DNA from: Bacteroides sp. CAG:927
Lineage (GTDB): Bacteria > Bacteroidota > Bacteroidia > Bacteroidales > Muribaculaceae
Length of the DNA stretch: 50,508 nucleotides
Direction: 5' to 3'
Assembly: GCA_000431155.1 (NCBI GenBank)
Contig: HF985651.1
Location: 85,104 to 135,611, forward strand
Below, one piece after another: positions 25,911 to 34,696 of this stretch. The position numbers and the translations under genes were made by a program. Position 1 is the first letter of the stretch, and each line of letters opens with the position of its first letter. Below the pieces are notes generated by a model. The model ran no database searches. It was given only the letters and a program-made list of their open reading frames with translations, and was not told the DNA's origin.

Positions 25911-26924
25911 TTAATGACGCCCGCGTCCGCTGCCACCACCGCGTGATGAGCCGCCGCTGTAGCCGCCACCGCCACGGGAATATCCGCTGCCGCCACTGCG
26001 GTAGGAACCGGTAGAGCTACCACCGGGACGGTATGAATTGCCGCTGTTGCTCGGGCGTGAATACCCGTTGTTGGATGTACCGGGGCGTGAGTAGCCGCTG
26101 TTCCCGGATGAACCCGGACGGGAATATCCTGAATTGCCGGTATTGTAACCCGGGCGTGAGTACCCGTTATTGCCGGGGCGGGATGTGCCGTAGCCGGGAC
26201 GGGAATATCCCGGGCGTCTGTTGCCTGTGCCGGTATTGTAGCCCGGACGGATGTTGCCTGACGGACGGTTGGGACGAACCGTTCCTGCCCAGCCCCAACC
26301 CGGACGGTAACCCCAGCCGGGACCCCAGCCCCAGCTCCAACCGGGACGGTAGGGATAATTCCAGCCCCAATTCCAGCTCCAGTTCGGACCATACCACGGA
26401 TCCCACATTCCCCAATAATTATAATAGGGATTGGCCCACGCCCATGCGCTGCCGTAATATGGATAACCCCAGTAGGAAGGGTAAGGATTATTGACTATAA
26501 TGTTGACGCTTGTTGCAGGCTCGCTGTAATAATACTGAGCCAGTTCCGGATCAGTTGACGAGGTCACAACATCAGGATTGTAGAATTGCTCTATACGGCG
26601 TGTATAGGCAAAATCCGGCGTGTTTTCAACCTGCGATTTGGCACTGTCGTTGGCAAAAATGCCACGGCGGTTGTAATCGTCCACGCTTATGGTGCGTTGC
26701 GACTGAGCACCTTGGGTATATGTGTCGGCACTCGGATAGGCGCCGGTCACACCTGTACGCTGGTAATTGTTTGCGTTGTTGTATGTTTTGGGTGCGGTTG
26801 GAGCACTCTTCTTGGCCTTATCGGGGTTGTAATAGATATCGTCTTCGTAGTCTTGAGCAGACACCGAGGCCGTGCATCCAAGAACCATGCCGGCTATTAA
26901 AGTGAATATTCTAAATCTGTTCAT
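25911..26924 (-). CDS. Exported Tyr/Trp/Pro/Gly-rich repeat protein
   Basis: A 337-aa protein from ATG 26924 (the frame opens at 26954, but 26924 gives a clean signal peptide). The leader contains VLGC, which could be a poor lipobox, and also VSAQ, a normal signal-peptidase site. The first half is polar with acidic and Tyr residues. From about 150 to 235 it is extremely rich in Trp, Tyr, Pro and Gly (GWGPGWGYRPGWGW). From about 235 to 310 it carries imperfect GYSRPG repeats with Asn/Ser/Gly spacers, and it ends with a Gly/Arg/Ser-rich tail. Such composition suggests an adhesive or phase-separating surface protein. I know no defined function. Confidence 0.75.
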   Translation of the reverse strand: MNRFRIFTLIAGMVLGCTASVSAQDYEDDIYYNPDKAKKSAPTAPKTYNNANNYQRTGVTGAYPSADTYTQGAQSQRTISVDDYNRRGIFANDSAKSQVENTPDFAYTRRIEQFYNPDVVTSSTDPELAQYYYSEPATSVNIIVNNPYPSYWGYPYYGSAWAWANPYYNYWGMWDPWYGPNWSWNWGWNYPYRPGWSWGWGPGWGYRPGWGWAGTVRPNRPSGNIRPGYNTGTGNRRPGYSRPGYGTSRPGNNGYSRPGYNTGNSGYSRPGSSGNSGYSRPGTSNNGYSRPSNSGNSYRPGGSSTGSYRSGGSGYSRGGGGYSGGSSRGGGSGRGRH

Positions 26925-26999
26925 ATTTACGCACCGTTTTGTTTGGTGAAACATTCAGTTATTTATGTGTTTAGACTTTAAAATTAGTCAATGGTTTAG

Positions 27000-27007
27000 C
27001 AAATATA
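27000..27007 (-). promoter_or_regulatory. Putative -7 element for Tyr/Gly-rich gene
   Basis: Minus strand TATATTTG fits TAnnTTTG and lies about 75 nt before the ATG. The -33 region is T-rich but has no clean TTG. Confidence 0.45.
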
Positions 27008-27053
27008 GTGTAAAACTGATTTAAAATACTGCGATACACGATTTTTAACATTT

Positions 27054-27087
27054 CAGCCATCGGATTATTGCGCAAATCCGATGGCTG
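27054..27087 (-). terminator. Hairpin after HdeD-like gene
   Basis: A perfect 13-bp stem (27054-27066 with 27075-27087) with an 8-nt loop lies 23 nt past the stop. The downstream T content on the minus strand is modest. Confidence 0.65.
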
Positions 27088-27109
27088 CATAATCTGAAGT
27101 CAAATAATA

Positions 27110-27661
27110 TTATTGCTTTACGGGACGCATTTCATACGATACCATGGCAATTGAAAAGCCCCAGTAAATGAATGCTATGGAGGTGATGAAACTTACCATC
27201 CACATATCCTGTACCCAACCGGCTTCAATGAACAGGAATCCGATGCTCATAAGCAGGATGCCGTTGATCAGTTCTATCCACCAGTATTTGCGCTTGCGGC
27301 CGCTTACCGAGCCGAATATGGCACTGATGCCCCAGAACATGAATATGATGGCGAGGAAATAGGGGAGCACTGCTTCCGAAAGCACTACGCTGCGCACAAG
27401 CATGAATCCGATAAACAGGTCAATCACGCCTCCGAACAGCCACCATCCCCATCCTGTGGGACGGTCGGCTCCGGCCGACACGCACAGCTGTACTATACCT
27501 GCAAGCACAAGCAGCCAGCCAAAAATGATTGAGGCTACGGCATAGCCTTGTACCGGCCAGAACCAGTATGCAAAGCCGGATATAACCATTAGAACACCAA
27601 CAAGGAGCACTATCCACCAATATTTGGAATGGCCCCAATAATTGAGATTAACACTTTTCAT
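27110..27661 (-). CDS. HdeD family (DUF308) membrane protein
   Basis: A 183-aa inner-membrane protein with six predicted helices arranged in pairs, as in the HdeD/DUF308 family. Each repeat holds a pattern of hydrophobic helix, short charged turn, helix (for example YWWIVLLVGVLMVISGFAYW and YWWIELINGILLMSIGFLF). E. coli HdeD is linked to acid resistance, but its mechanism is unknown, and a stress role here is only analogy. The gene appears to be monocistronic. Confidence 0.85.
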   Translation of the reverse strand: MKSVNLNYWGHSKYWWIVLLVGVLMVISGFAYWFWPVQGYAVASIIFGWLLVLAGIVQLCVSAGADRPTGWGWWLFGGVIDLFIGFMLVRSVVLSEAVLPYFLAIIFMFWGISAIFGSVSGRKRKYWWIELINGILLMSIGFLFIEAGWVQDMWMVSFITSIAFIYWGFSIAMVSYEMRPVKQ

Positions 27662-27761
27662 AACTGTAAGAATTTTATTGATTCGTTATTTATGCTATTA
27701 TAACATTTGCAAAGAATAAATAGTTGTGTGATTTGTGGTGCCTTTTTGGTTATATTCTTAC

Positions 27762-28592
27762 TTATTTGTTATGATAGTCCGTTTCAATAAGGTCCACTGT
27801 GGACGCGTCGGCGAATTTGACATCGCCACTGACCACCATACCCTTATCCCCGTATTTTGCGTTGATTTGTCCGAGAGGATTGTCAAGGAATGAGCGTTGG
27901 GCTTTTAAAAAATCCTTACGGCTTACCCTCTCATATCGGTCAGACAGATATACCGGGAGAATTTGACGGTCGGTGTTCTGTATGCCGGTTGCCACAAAGG
28001 AATAAACGCCGTTGTCGGCAACGGCTTCAAGGATAAGTCCGGGAAGCCCGGCAAGCTTCCACGGGCCGGTTTGCAGTGGGATTTCAGGCGTGAACCATGC
28101 CGTCCACTTGCGTCCGTGATAATCGGCGGTTGCCATGATGCAATCGTAGCCAAGCACGTTTTTTACAGAATCCTCAACGAGAGTCCAATCTATGTTTTCA
28201 ATAGGTTCTTCCACGACATATTGCTCCATTCCGGCTGTGTCGTACACCTTCATTACATTATCACCTGCTGACCTAACAACATACATCGAGCCATCCCTGC
28301 GTGGAATGTCATCAAAGTTTCCTGAGAGAGCTGCCGCACGTTGTATCTCCTTGAATTTGGCTTCGCCATCGGGCGTGGAGCAAAGCGAGTCGATTTGTTC
28401 TGTCCGAGGCGAGTAGAATTTTGACTCCGCGGAATTGGCTAAGAGGATGTACTGATGCGTACTGTCTCCCAATTTGCCGGTTCGCATGTTTGGAGAAGTC
28501 ATAGTGTAGCTGACCTCAATGTCGGCTTTTGACTGTGCGTTTGCCGCTATTGCCACAACACAAAGGATAATTGGAATAATCAAATTTTTCAT
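27762..28592 (-). CDS. GLPGLI family protein (second copy)
   Basis: A 276-aa exported protein with a signal peptide (about 1-20, ANAQ) and the defining motif in GPWKLAGLPGLILEA. TADYHGRKWTAWFTPEIPL precedes it. The GLPGLI family is known in Bacteroidota as exported proteins of unknown function, often beside TonB-dependent receptors. Its ATG overlaps the stop of the first GLPGLI gene by 4 nt. It is last in a three-gene operon headed by the receptor-like gene. The two copies share the same layout and probably arose by tandem duplication. Confidence 0.9.
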   Translation of the reverse strand: MKNLIIPIILCVVAIAANAQSKADIEVSYTMTSPNMRTGKLGDSTHQYILLANSAESKFYSPRTEQIDSLCSTPDGEAKFKEIQRAAALSGNFDDIPRRDGSMYVVRSAGDNVMKVYDTAGMEQYVVEEPIENIDWTLVEDSVKNVLGYDCIMATADYHGRKWTAWFTPEIPLQTGPWKLAGLPGLILEAVADNGVYSFVATGIQNTDRQILPVYLSDRYERVSRKDFLKAQRSFLDNPLGQINAKYGDKGMVVSGDVKFADASTVDLIETDYHNK

Positions 28593-29446
28593 TTCTGCTT
28601 GTAATCGGGTTCAATGCTGTGTTTCAGCCCGTCGAATTTGGGCACTTCCACTTTATTGCCGTTTTCGTCAAGAGCGTAAATCTTAACGCTTTGACCTTGC
28701 GCGTTCATTATGGCTTCATGGTTGTTTACACTGTATTCTGCATTCTTCATGGCATCCTTACGGTTGACTTTTGAGTAGTAGTCTTTGAGGTATATCGGCG
28801 TGATAATCCGATTGGTATTTTCAATGCCCGTAGCGGTGAACGAGAATCCGCCGTCTGCCTCGGCTTTGAGAATAAGTCCGGGGAGGTCATGAAGTTTACA
28901 CGGGCCGTAAGGCATTGGAATCTCCGGAGCGAACCACGCCCGCCAATGCCGGCCGTGATAGTCGCTCTCGGCCATAAAACATTGGTAACCGATAACAGTC
29001 GCTGTTGAGTCCTCAACCACAGTCCACTGCTGTTCAGTCAGAGGTTCTGTGTAATAGCCGAGGTCATCGCCAAATTTGTCGTAAGCAGTAAGTGTGCCGT
29101 CAGTCGGATTTGTGAATACGTAGGTGCTGACACTTTTCACCGGCCCTTTGGTCAGGTCAAACGATACAGAGCCGTCGGGTTCGACGGTCATACATGATTT
29201 CTGGAAAATTTCCATGTATTGGGCGTTGCCTTCCGGAGTAGATTTCAGCGAGTCCACCCAAAGACTCATGTCATTGAAATACTTGGCCTCTGTCGGCGCG
29301 GCCAACAGTGTCATTTTAGTGTTTGAGGTTTTGCCGTTTGTAGTCGGCTTGATATAGTCGTAGCTTACTATGATTTCGGCTTTGTTTTGTGCCATTGTGG
29401 CTATCGCTACAACGCACATTGTGAGGAATGTAACTATTCTGTTCAT
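28589..29446 (-). CDS. GLPGLI family protein (first copy)
   Basis: A 285-aa exported protein with a signal peptide (about 1-19, ATMAQ) and the motif GPCKLHDLPGLILKA, after AESDYHGRHWRAWFAPEIPM. It starts 12 nt after the stop of the TonB-receptor-like gene and overlaps the second GLPGLI gene by 4 nt. The N-terminal strands (AEIIVSYDYIKP) align with the other copy. The function is unknown; its position suggests it works with the barrel protein at the cell envelope. Confidence 0.9.
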   Translation of the reverse strand: MNRIVTFLTMCVVAIATMAQNKAEIIVSYDYIKPTTNGKTSNTKMTLLAAPTEAKYFNDMSLWVDSLKSTPEGNAQYMEIFQKSCMTVEPDGSVSFDLTKGPVKSVSTYVFTNPTDGTLTAYDKFGDDLGYYTEPLTEQQWTVVEDSTATVIGYQCFMAESDYHGRHWRAWFAPEIPMPYGPCKLHDLPGLILKAEADGGFSFTATGIENTNRIITPIYLKDYYSKVNRKDAMKNAEYSVNNHEAIMNAQGQSVKIYALDENGNKVEVPKFDGLKHSIEPDYKQK

Positions 29447-29458
29447 ATCGGTGTGATT

Positions 29459-32086
29459 TTATTTTCTGAGGGTTATTGAGAAAAGCAACTGACGGCCACG
29501 GAGCGAGCGTTGGCTCTCAAGGGAAGAAAGTTGCGAATATGTGGTGTAGTTATAATGAGCTTTGTTGAGGATGTTGGTGAGCGATGCGGACAGTTCAATG
29601 CGCTTCGACGGCTTGAAGATGAGCTTGGTGTCGAGCATCACGATGTTCTTGTATGTGCCCACGGTCAGTTCGTTGCGGTAATGCTCGCCGCTTAACTGCC
29701 ATTCCCATTTTGAGTGTGGCGTAAAAGTAATGTTCAGTTCATTTGTCATTGATGACAGCCACGGAGCAGATGCGCCATTCATCTTCAGGCGACTGTCCGA
29801 ATATTCGATGGCATAGTCGAAGCTGAACCACCGGCAGGGAGAGCCGTTGATTTTCCCTCCGACGCTCCAGCCGTCGCTGACCGACTGCACAGACTGTTGC
29901 TGCGAGAACAGCCGCGATTCGTTGCGGTTGTACGAACCATTGATGTTGCAGCTTCCGCGCATGAAGTCGAGTGTCTTGCCCATACTGCCCAATGCAAACA
30001 GTGATTTGCTGTCGTTATTTGCATCTGAATAACTGTAAACGGCATAGTCGCCATAAAACTGCTGCGACAGCGTATAAGGCAGATGGCTCCAGGAATGCAG
30101 AACCATACCGTTTGCAAAGAGTCCGTGGCGGGTGTGCTTATATTGAAAATTTGCCGACACCGACTGCGAGGTAGAGTTATAGAAATTATCGACGCCTGAT
30201 TTCAGTGTTCGGTAGTTGGTCATTATCAGTCCCGGATGAATGAGGTTGAGGTTCATAGGCGAGCGGCCAACGCTGCCACGCACAGTCCCGGAGAATCGGT
30301 TGTTCGGCTTCCAGTTGAGGCTCATAGTTGGCGAAAAATATATCTCGTCGCGGTTGGCTATCGCCTTGTCAAATGAATAATGCGCATAGCTTAAAGGGAG
30401 ATTGAGCGATAGGTTGACCCGGTGCACCCAGTATTCGAGCTTCGGAGTGGCATAGACAGTGAACGAATTTGTGTGTATGATGTTTTCGGTCAGCCCGGGT
30501 AGTTCCTGTGGCAAATCGGGCAGTTCGGAGTTCATCGACCGCCAGTAGCCTTTGATGCCACCTTCAAGGCTTATGGTAATGCCTTTGAGCGAGAATGCGT
30601 ATGCCGCGCTTTCGTGGGTCAGGAAAGCATGGTCTTTTACACTTTGCAGAAAGACCTCTCCACTCTCCCCACTCCGCTCTCCACTGACACGCAGTGTCTG
30701 CGGCAGCGACTCCCATTCATTCACACTTTGGAATGTTACAAGATGTTTATCCTTAAAGCGCTGTATCATCTTGAATCGGTTGCTGACATAATAGTCCGGC
30801 AAGTCGGCGGTCTGCGTGTTCGGTATCGAGCCGGTGGTGCGCAGGGTTATGTCATTCCAGTCGATGTTTGTCTGCAAGGTATTATTGATGAACGCGGTCT
30901 TTTGGTTCAGCTCGTAGATGAACTTGCCGCTGAGCGAATGGGTATGTTCCGTGCCGTCGCGGTTCTCGGTGATTACGCGGTTGCCCTCGTCAAGAAAATA
31001 TGTGGTGATGTTCGATGCTTCGGCGGTAACGCGGTTGAAGGAGTAGTCGATGTTCGCCTTGAACTCGCCGCGTCCGAGTTTCCAGAGGTTGTTCGTCGAA
31101 ACGAGGAAAGAACGGTTGAAAAGGGTGCGTTTACTGTCAAGCGACGGCACACCGGGCAGTCCTACGCTGATGTATTGGCTCAACCCTGTGCCGCGACGGT
31201 CGGCGAAGAAGTCGGTGTTTGATGCCGAGAGGTCTTCGCCGGTGTTGTTGGTGCGGAAAGTAGTTATGTTTTGGAATCCCGGCATTGCCGCCATAGCGAA
31301 CAGTTCTCCGTCCCATATCGCGCCCTCGGGTTGCCATGACCAGCCTCCTCCGGCATCGCCGTGAAAACTCCATGTGGCTTTCGCCTTGTTTTTGAGTTTG
31401 AGGTTAATTGCCGCCTTGTCGGAAAACGAAATGTCTGAAAGTACCTGCATGGGCTGATGGTTCTCCATGACCTCGACAGCCCCGACATCATCATGGCTGA
31501 TTCCGTTGGTCGCTATTCCGTATTTGCCGCCAAGCAGGTCGGAGCCTTCGATGTAGAATTTGTTTATGTCCTCGCCCTGATACTGGATTTTGCCGCTTTG
31601 CGACACATCAATACCGGGCATACGCCGCAGTACATCGCCGATGGATCGGTCCTGCGACTGCGCGAAACTACCGACATTGTAGGTGATTGTGTCGCCCTGT
31701 TCCCGGATACGGTCAGCCTTTACCGTAACTTCTTTGAGCTGGGTTGCCCCGGCTTCCATATAGACAGTAAGCGGAAACGAAACGCTGTCAAGCTTCAACG
31801 ACTGTTTGGAGAAGCTCATCATCGTTACTTCTAATCGGCAACCGTTAATTGCCGGTATTTGCATAACAAAACCGCCGTCAGCCTTTGATGAAGCGAATTT
31901 TTTTATCTTGCCGTCAGCACCTTTTACTATAACTGATGCTCCGACAATCGGCTCATTTGTCTCCCGGTCAATTACCCTGCCGCGCACATTGACCTGCGCC
32001 ACTGCCGGAAACATAGCGAGTAATAGAAGAAGATGTGCAAGTACAGTCTTCAAGTTCACCGATAATCGGGTTCGGGACATGCTCAT
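29459..32086 (-). CDS. TonB-dependent-receptor-like outer membrane protein
   Basis: An 875-aa outer-membrane barrel. After a signal peptide (about 1-31, ending AVAQ) comes a carboxypeptidase-regulatory-like domain (about 33-115: VRGRVIDRETNEPIVGASVIVKG). A plug-like domain (about 118-230: IREQGDTITYNVGSFAQSQDRSIGDVLRRMPGIDVSQSG) and a large C-terminal barrel follow. No SusD-like partner is nearby, so this is not a standard polysaccharide utilisation locus. Two GLPGLI genes follow directly. Import of a peptide-, metal- or siderophore-type ligand is possible, but the substrate is unknown. The promoter region is shared divergently with mutS2. Confidence 0.88.
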   Translation of the reverse strand: MSMSRTRLSVNLKTVLAHLLLLLAMFPAVAQVNVRGRVIDRETNEPIVGASVIVKGADGKIKKFASSKADGGFVMQIPAINGCRLEVTMMSFSKQSLKLDSVSFPLTVYMEAGATQLKEVTVKADRIREQGDTITYNVGSFAQSQDRSIGDVLRRMPGIDVSQSGKIQYQGEDINKFYIEGSDLLGGKYGIATNGISHDDVGAVEVMENHQPMQVLSDISFSDKAAINLKLKNKAKATWSFHGDAGGGWSWQPEGAIWDGELFAMAAMPGFQNITTFRTNNTGEDLSASNTDFFADRRGTGLSQYISVGLPGVPSLDSKRTLFNRSFLVSTNNLWKLGRGEFKANIDYSFNRVTAEASNITTYFLDEGNRVITENRDGTEHTHSLSGKFIYELNQKTAFINNTLQTNIDWNDITLRTTGSIPNTQTADLPDYYVSNRFKMIQRFKDKHLVTFQSVNEWESLPQTLRVSGERSGESGEVFLQSVKDHAFLTHESAAYAFSLKGITISLEGGIKGYWRSMNSELPDLPQELPGLTENIIHTNSFTVYATPKLEYWVHRVNLSLNLPLSYAHYSFDKAIANRDEIYFSPTMSLNWKPNNRFSGTVRGSVGRSPMNLNLIHPGLIMTNYRTLKSGVDNFYNSTSQSVSANFQYKHTRHGLFANGMVLHSWSHLPYTLSQQFYGDYAVYSYSDANNDSKSLFALGSMGKTLDFMRGSCNINGSYNRNESRLFSQQQSVQSVSDGWSVGGKINGSPCRWFSFDYAIEYSDSRLKMNGASAPWLSSMTNELNITFTPHSKWEWQLSGEHYRNELTVGTYKNIVMLDTKLIFKPSKRIELSASLTNILNKAHYNYTTYSQLSSLESQRSLRGRQLLFSITLRK

Positions 32087-32159
32087 TTGTTGCTGTCACT
32101 AAATGGGTCAGAATGATTGATATTATAATTCTGTTTATATCTTGGATATATAATTTTAG

Positions 32160-32192
32160 CAAAGTTACTGAAAAAAATAAGAAACGGTTCAA
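32160..32192 (-). promoter_or_regulatory. Promoter for receptor-GLPGLI operon
   Basis: Minus strand TTG (32192-32190), 22-nt spacer, TAACTTTG (32167-32160). The spacing is slightly long. Confidence 0.65.
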
Positions 32193-32220
32193 CAAATGTT
32201 TAGCTGGGAGATTTTTTGCT

Positions 32221-32228
32221 TAACTTTG
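32221..32228 (+). promoter_or_regulatory. Putative -7 element for mutS2
   Basis: TAACTTTG is a perfect -7 match only 8 nt before the mutS2 ATG at 32237, so the transcript would have almost no leader. No TTG lies at the expected -33 position. Confidence 0.5.
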
Positions 32229-32236
32229 CATCATAT

Positions 32237-34696
32237 ATGATATATCCGCAATCGTTAGAACATAAAATAGGATTTGTGCAAGTGCGCGACTCCATATCAG
32301 TCCTCTGCACAAGTGCTCGTGGACGCGAATACTGCTCCGGCATGGCAATGCTTACCTCTTACGATGATGTGTGCCGTGCTCTTGGAGCCACAGCCGAGAT
32401 GCTGGCCATTGTGCGGGGTGACGAGGCTTTTCCGCTTGACGCTGTTGCCGACACGGCTCAGCTTCTTCGCTCTGTGCGTCCTGCGGGCACTTTCTTGCCC
32501 GCATCCGACATGCTTGAGGCGCGCCGCACGCTTGGCGTAATCAACGCTGTTGCTGATTTTTTTGCCCAAAGGCTTGGCGATGGCGATGATGCTGTGGCCT
32601 CTTCATCATGTCCGTTGTTGCAGAATGTGGCGCGAGAACTCGTCACGTTTCCCCGCTTATGTTCTGCCATTGACCGTGTGCTTGACCGTTACGGCAATGT
32701 TAAGGACAGTGCCAGCCCTGCTCTTGCTGAAATACGCCGTAGTCTCGCTTCCATGTCCGGTACTGTCAATTCAGTGCTCCGCCGTGTCATGGCGCGTGCC
32801 GTGCAGGAAGGTGTGTTGGAAGCCGATGCATCGCCTGCCATGCGCGACGGGCGCCTCGTAGTGCCGGTGTCTCCGATGAACAAACGCCGCATCCAGGGCA
32901 TCGTCCACGATGAATCCGCTTCCGGTAAAACAGTGTTTATAGAACCTGCCGAAGTCGTGGAGGTCAACAATCGCATTCGCGAGCTGCAGATTGAGGAGCA
33001 CCGCGAGATTGCCCGCATTCTCACTGACCTCACCGCTCAGATGCGTCCCCATATTGATGATATTCTCCTCAGCGCCGATGTGCTCGGACATCTTGATTTC
33101 ATTCACGCCAAGGCCGTGTATGCTACAGAAATAGGAGGCAACATGCCATCTTTGAGCCGTGAGCCTGAAATCGAGTGGTACCATGCTTGTCACCCCGGCC
33201 TTCTCGTGTCGCTCGCCCGTCAGGGCAAGGAAGTTGTGCCTCTTGACATAACTCTCACGCCCAAGCACAGAATCCTTATTATTTCAGGCCCTAATGCCGG
33301 AGGAAAATCAGTGTGTCTCAAAACGGTCGGCGTGGTGCAGTACATGGCCCAGTGCGGTGTGCTCCCGCCTGTATATGAGAATTCGCATTTCGGCGTGTTC
33401 ACCGACATGTTCGTTGACATTGGCGACGACCAGTCGTTGGAGGATGATTTGTCAACCTACAGTTCCCATCTCCGCAATATGCGTCTGTTCCTTGCCAAAG
33501 GATCGGCTTCTTCGCTTGTGCTCATTGATGAGTTCGGAGGAGGCACCGAGCCTCAGATCGGTGGTGCAATAGCGCAGGCCATACTCAAGCAGATGAACCT
33601 TAAGCATATGTGGGGCGTGATTACCACACATTATCAGAATCTGAAGCATTTCGCCGAAGACACCGAGGGGCTGATTAACGGTTCTATGCTCTATGACCGG
33701 CATCTCATGCGTCCGCTTTTCAAGCTTTCTATCGGAAATCCCGGAAGCTCCTTCGCGCTGGAAATTGCACGTAAAATCGGTTTGCCCGAAGTGATTCTGG
33801 CCGATGCCGAGCAGATAGTGGGCAGTGAATATGTTAATATGGACAAATATCTGCTTGACATAGCACGCGACCGCCGATATTGGGAAAACAAGCGCACGGC
33901 AATCAAGGCCAAAGAGAAAAAAATTGACCAGGTGCTGGAACGCTACGAAACCGAGGCGGAGGATTTGCGGGTGCGCAGGCGCGAGATAATCGGTGATGCA
34001 AAAAAAGAAGCCGAGAGGATTATTTCATCATCCAATGCCGCCATCGAGCGCACCATACACGACATTAAGAAGGCTCAGGCCGACAAGGAGCGCACCGCCG
34101 AGGCCCGCAAGCGTCTTGAAGATGAGAAAAAAGCCATGGAGCGCGAGGCTAAGGAACATCCGTTGCTTGCCAAGGCTCCGCGTAGCAAAAAACGCAAGCA
34201 GCCCGTCCAGCCCGTTGATTCGACACCCATATCTGTGGGCGACACTGTGCGTCTTGATGGCGAAGGCACTCCCGGCAAGGTACTTGCCATTGAGGGAAAG
34301 AACGCTGTAGTGGCGTTCGGCATGCTCAAAACCACCGTTGAGCTTAAACGCCTGAGGCACACTACCGCCAAAATACCCACAGGCGACAACCGTGGAGCAT
34401 CATTTGTTAGCAGTTCCACAAGCGATGCCGCACGTGAGCGGCAGCTCAATTTCAAGCAGGATATTGATGTGCGCGGCATGCGTGTTGACGAAGCTGTGCA
34501 GGCCGTCACATATTTTATTGACGATGCCATACAGTTTTCCGCCGGAAGAGTGCGCATTCTCCATGGCACCGGTACCGGTGCATTGCGACAGTATATACGC
34601 AACTATCTTGCCACGGTTCCGGGTGTGGTTAACTTCCATGATGAGGATGTGCGCTTTGGGGGCGCAGGCATCACCGTGGTTAATTTAGCAGATTAA
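32237..34696 (+). CDS. mutS2: Endonuclease MutS2
   Basis: An 819-aa MutS2 protein, which acts on recombination intermediates and, in some bacteria, on collided ribosomes. It has the MutS-type lever/clamp region (about 1-320), the ABC ATPase with Walker A GPNAGGKS (about 352-359) and Walker B LVLIDEFGGGTEP, a long coiled coil (about 540-650), a KOW-like segment, and a C-terminal Smr nuclease domain (about 740-819: DVRGMRVDEA, LHGTGTGALR). The frame opens at a TTG at 32216, but that stretch covers the promoter element. ATG 32237, giving MIYPQSLEHKIGF, matches the family start. Its 3' end overlaps the converging feoAB gene by 12 bp. Confidence 0.94.
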   Translation: MIYPQSLEHKIGFVQVRDSISVLCTSARGREYCSGMAMLTSYDDVCRALGATAEMLAIVRGDEAFPLDAVADTAQLLRSVRPAGTFLPASDMLEARRTLGVINAVADFFAQRLGDGDDAVASSSCPLLQNVARELVTFPRLCSAIDRVLDRYGNVKDSASPALAEIRRSLASMSGTVNSVLRRVMARAVQEGVLEADASPAMRDGRLVVPVSPMNKRRIQGIVHDESASGKTVFIEPAEVVEVNNRIRELQIEEHREIARILTDLTAQMRPHIDDILLSADVLGHLDFIHAKAVYATEIGGNMPSLSREPEIEWYHACHPGLLVSLARQGKEVVPLDITLTPKHRILIISGPNAGGKSVCLKTVGVVQYMAQCGVLPPVYENSHFGVFTDMFVDIGDDQSLEDDLSTYSSHLRNMRLFLAKGSASSLVLIDEFGGGTEPQIGGAIAQAILKQMNLKHMWGVITTHYQNLKHFAEDTEGLINGSMLYDRHLMRPLFKLSIGNPGSSFALEIARKIGLPEVILADAEQIVGSEYVNMDKYLLDIARDRRYWENKRTAIKAKEKKIDQVLERYETEAEDLRVRRREIIGDAKKEAERIISSSNAAIERTIHDIKKAQADKERTAEARKRLEDEKKAMEREAKEHPLLAKAPRSKKRKQPVQPVDSTPISVGDTVRLDGEGTPGKVLAIEGKNAVVAFGMLKTTVELKRLRHTTAKIPTGDNRGASFVSSSTSDAARERQLNFKQDIDVRGMRVDEAVQAVTYFIDDAIQFSAGRVRILHGTGTGALRQYIRNYLATVPGVVNFHDEDVRFGGAGITVVNLAD

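Noticed and set aside
25883..26392. 169-codon minus-strand frame rich in Val, Ala, Pro and Thr
   Set aside because: It is a shadow frame of the GYSRPG-repeat gene; its repetitiveness comes from that gene's codons.
29459..32086. SusC-type polysaccharide utilisation locus
   Set aside because: No SusD-like gene or glycoside hydrolase is adjacent; the neighbours are GLPGLI genes instead.
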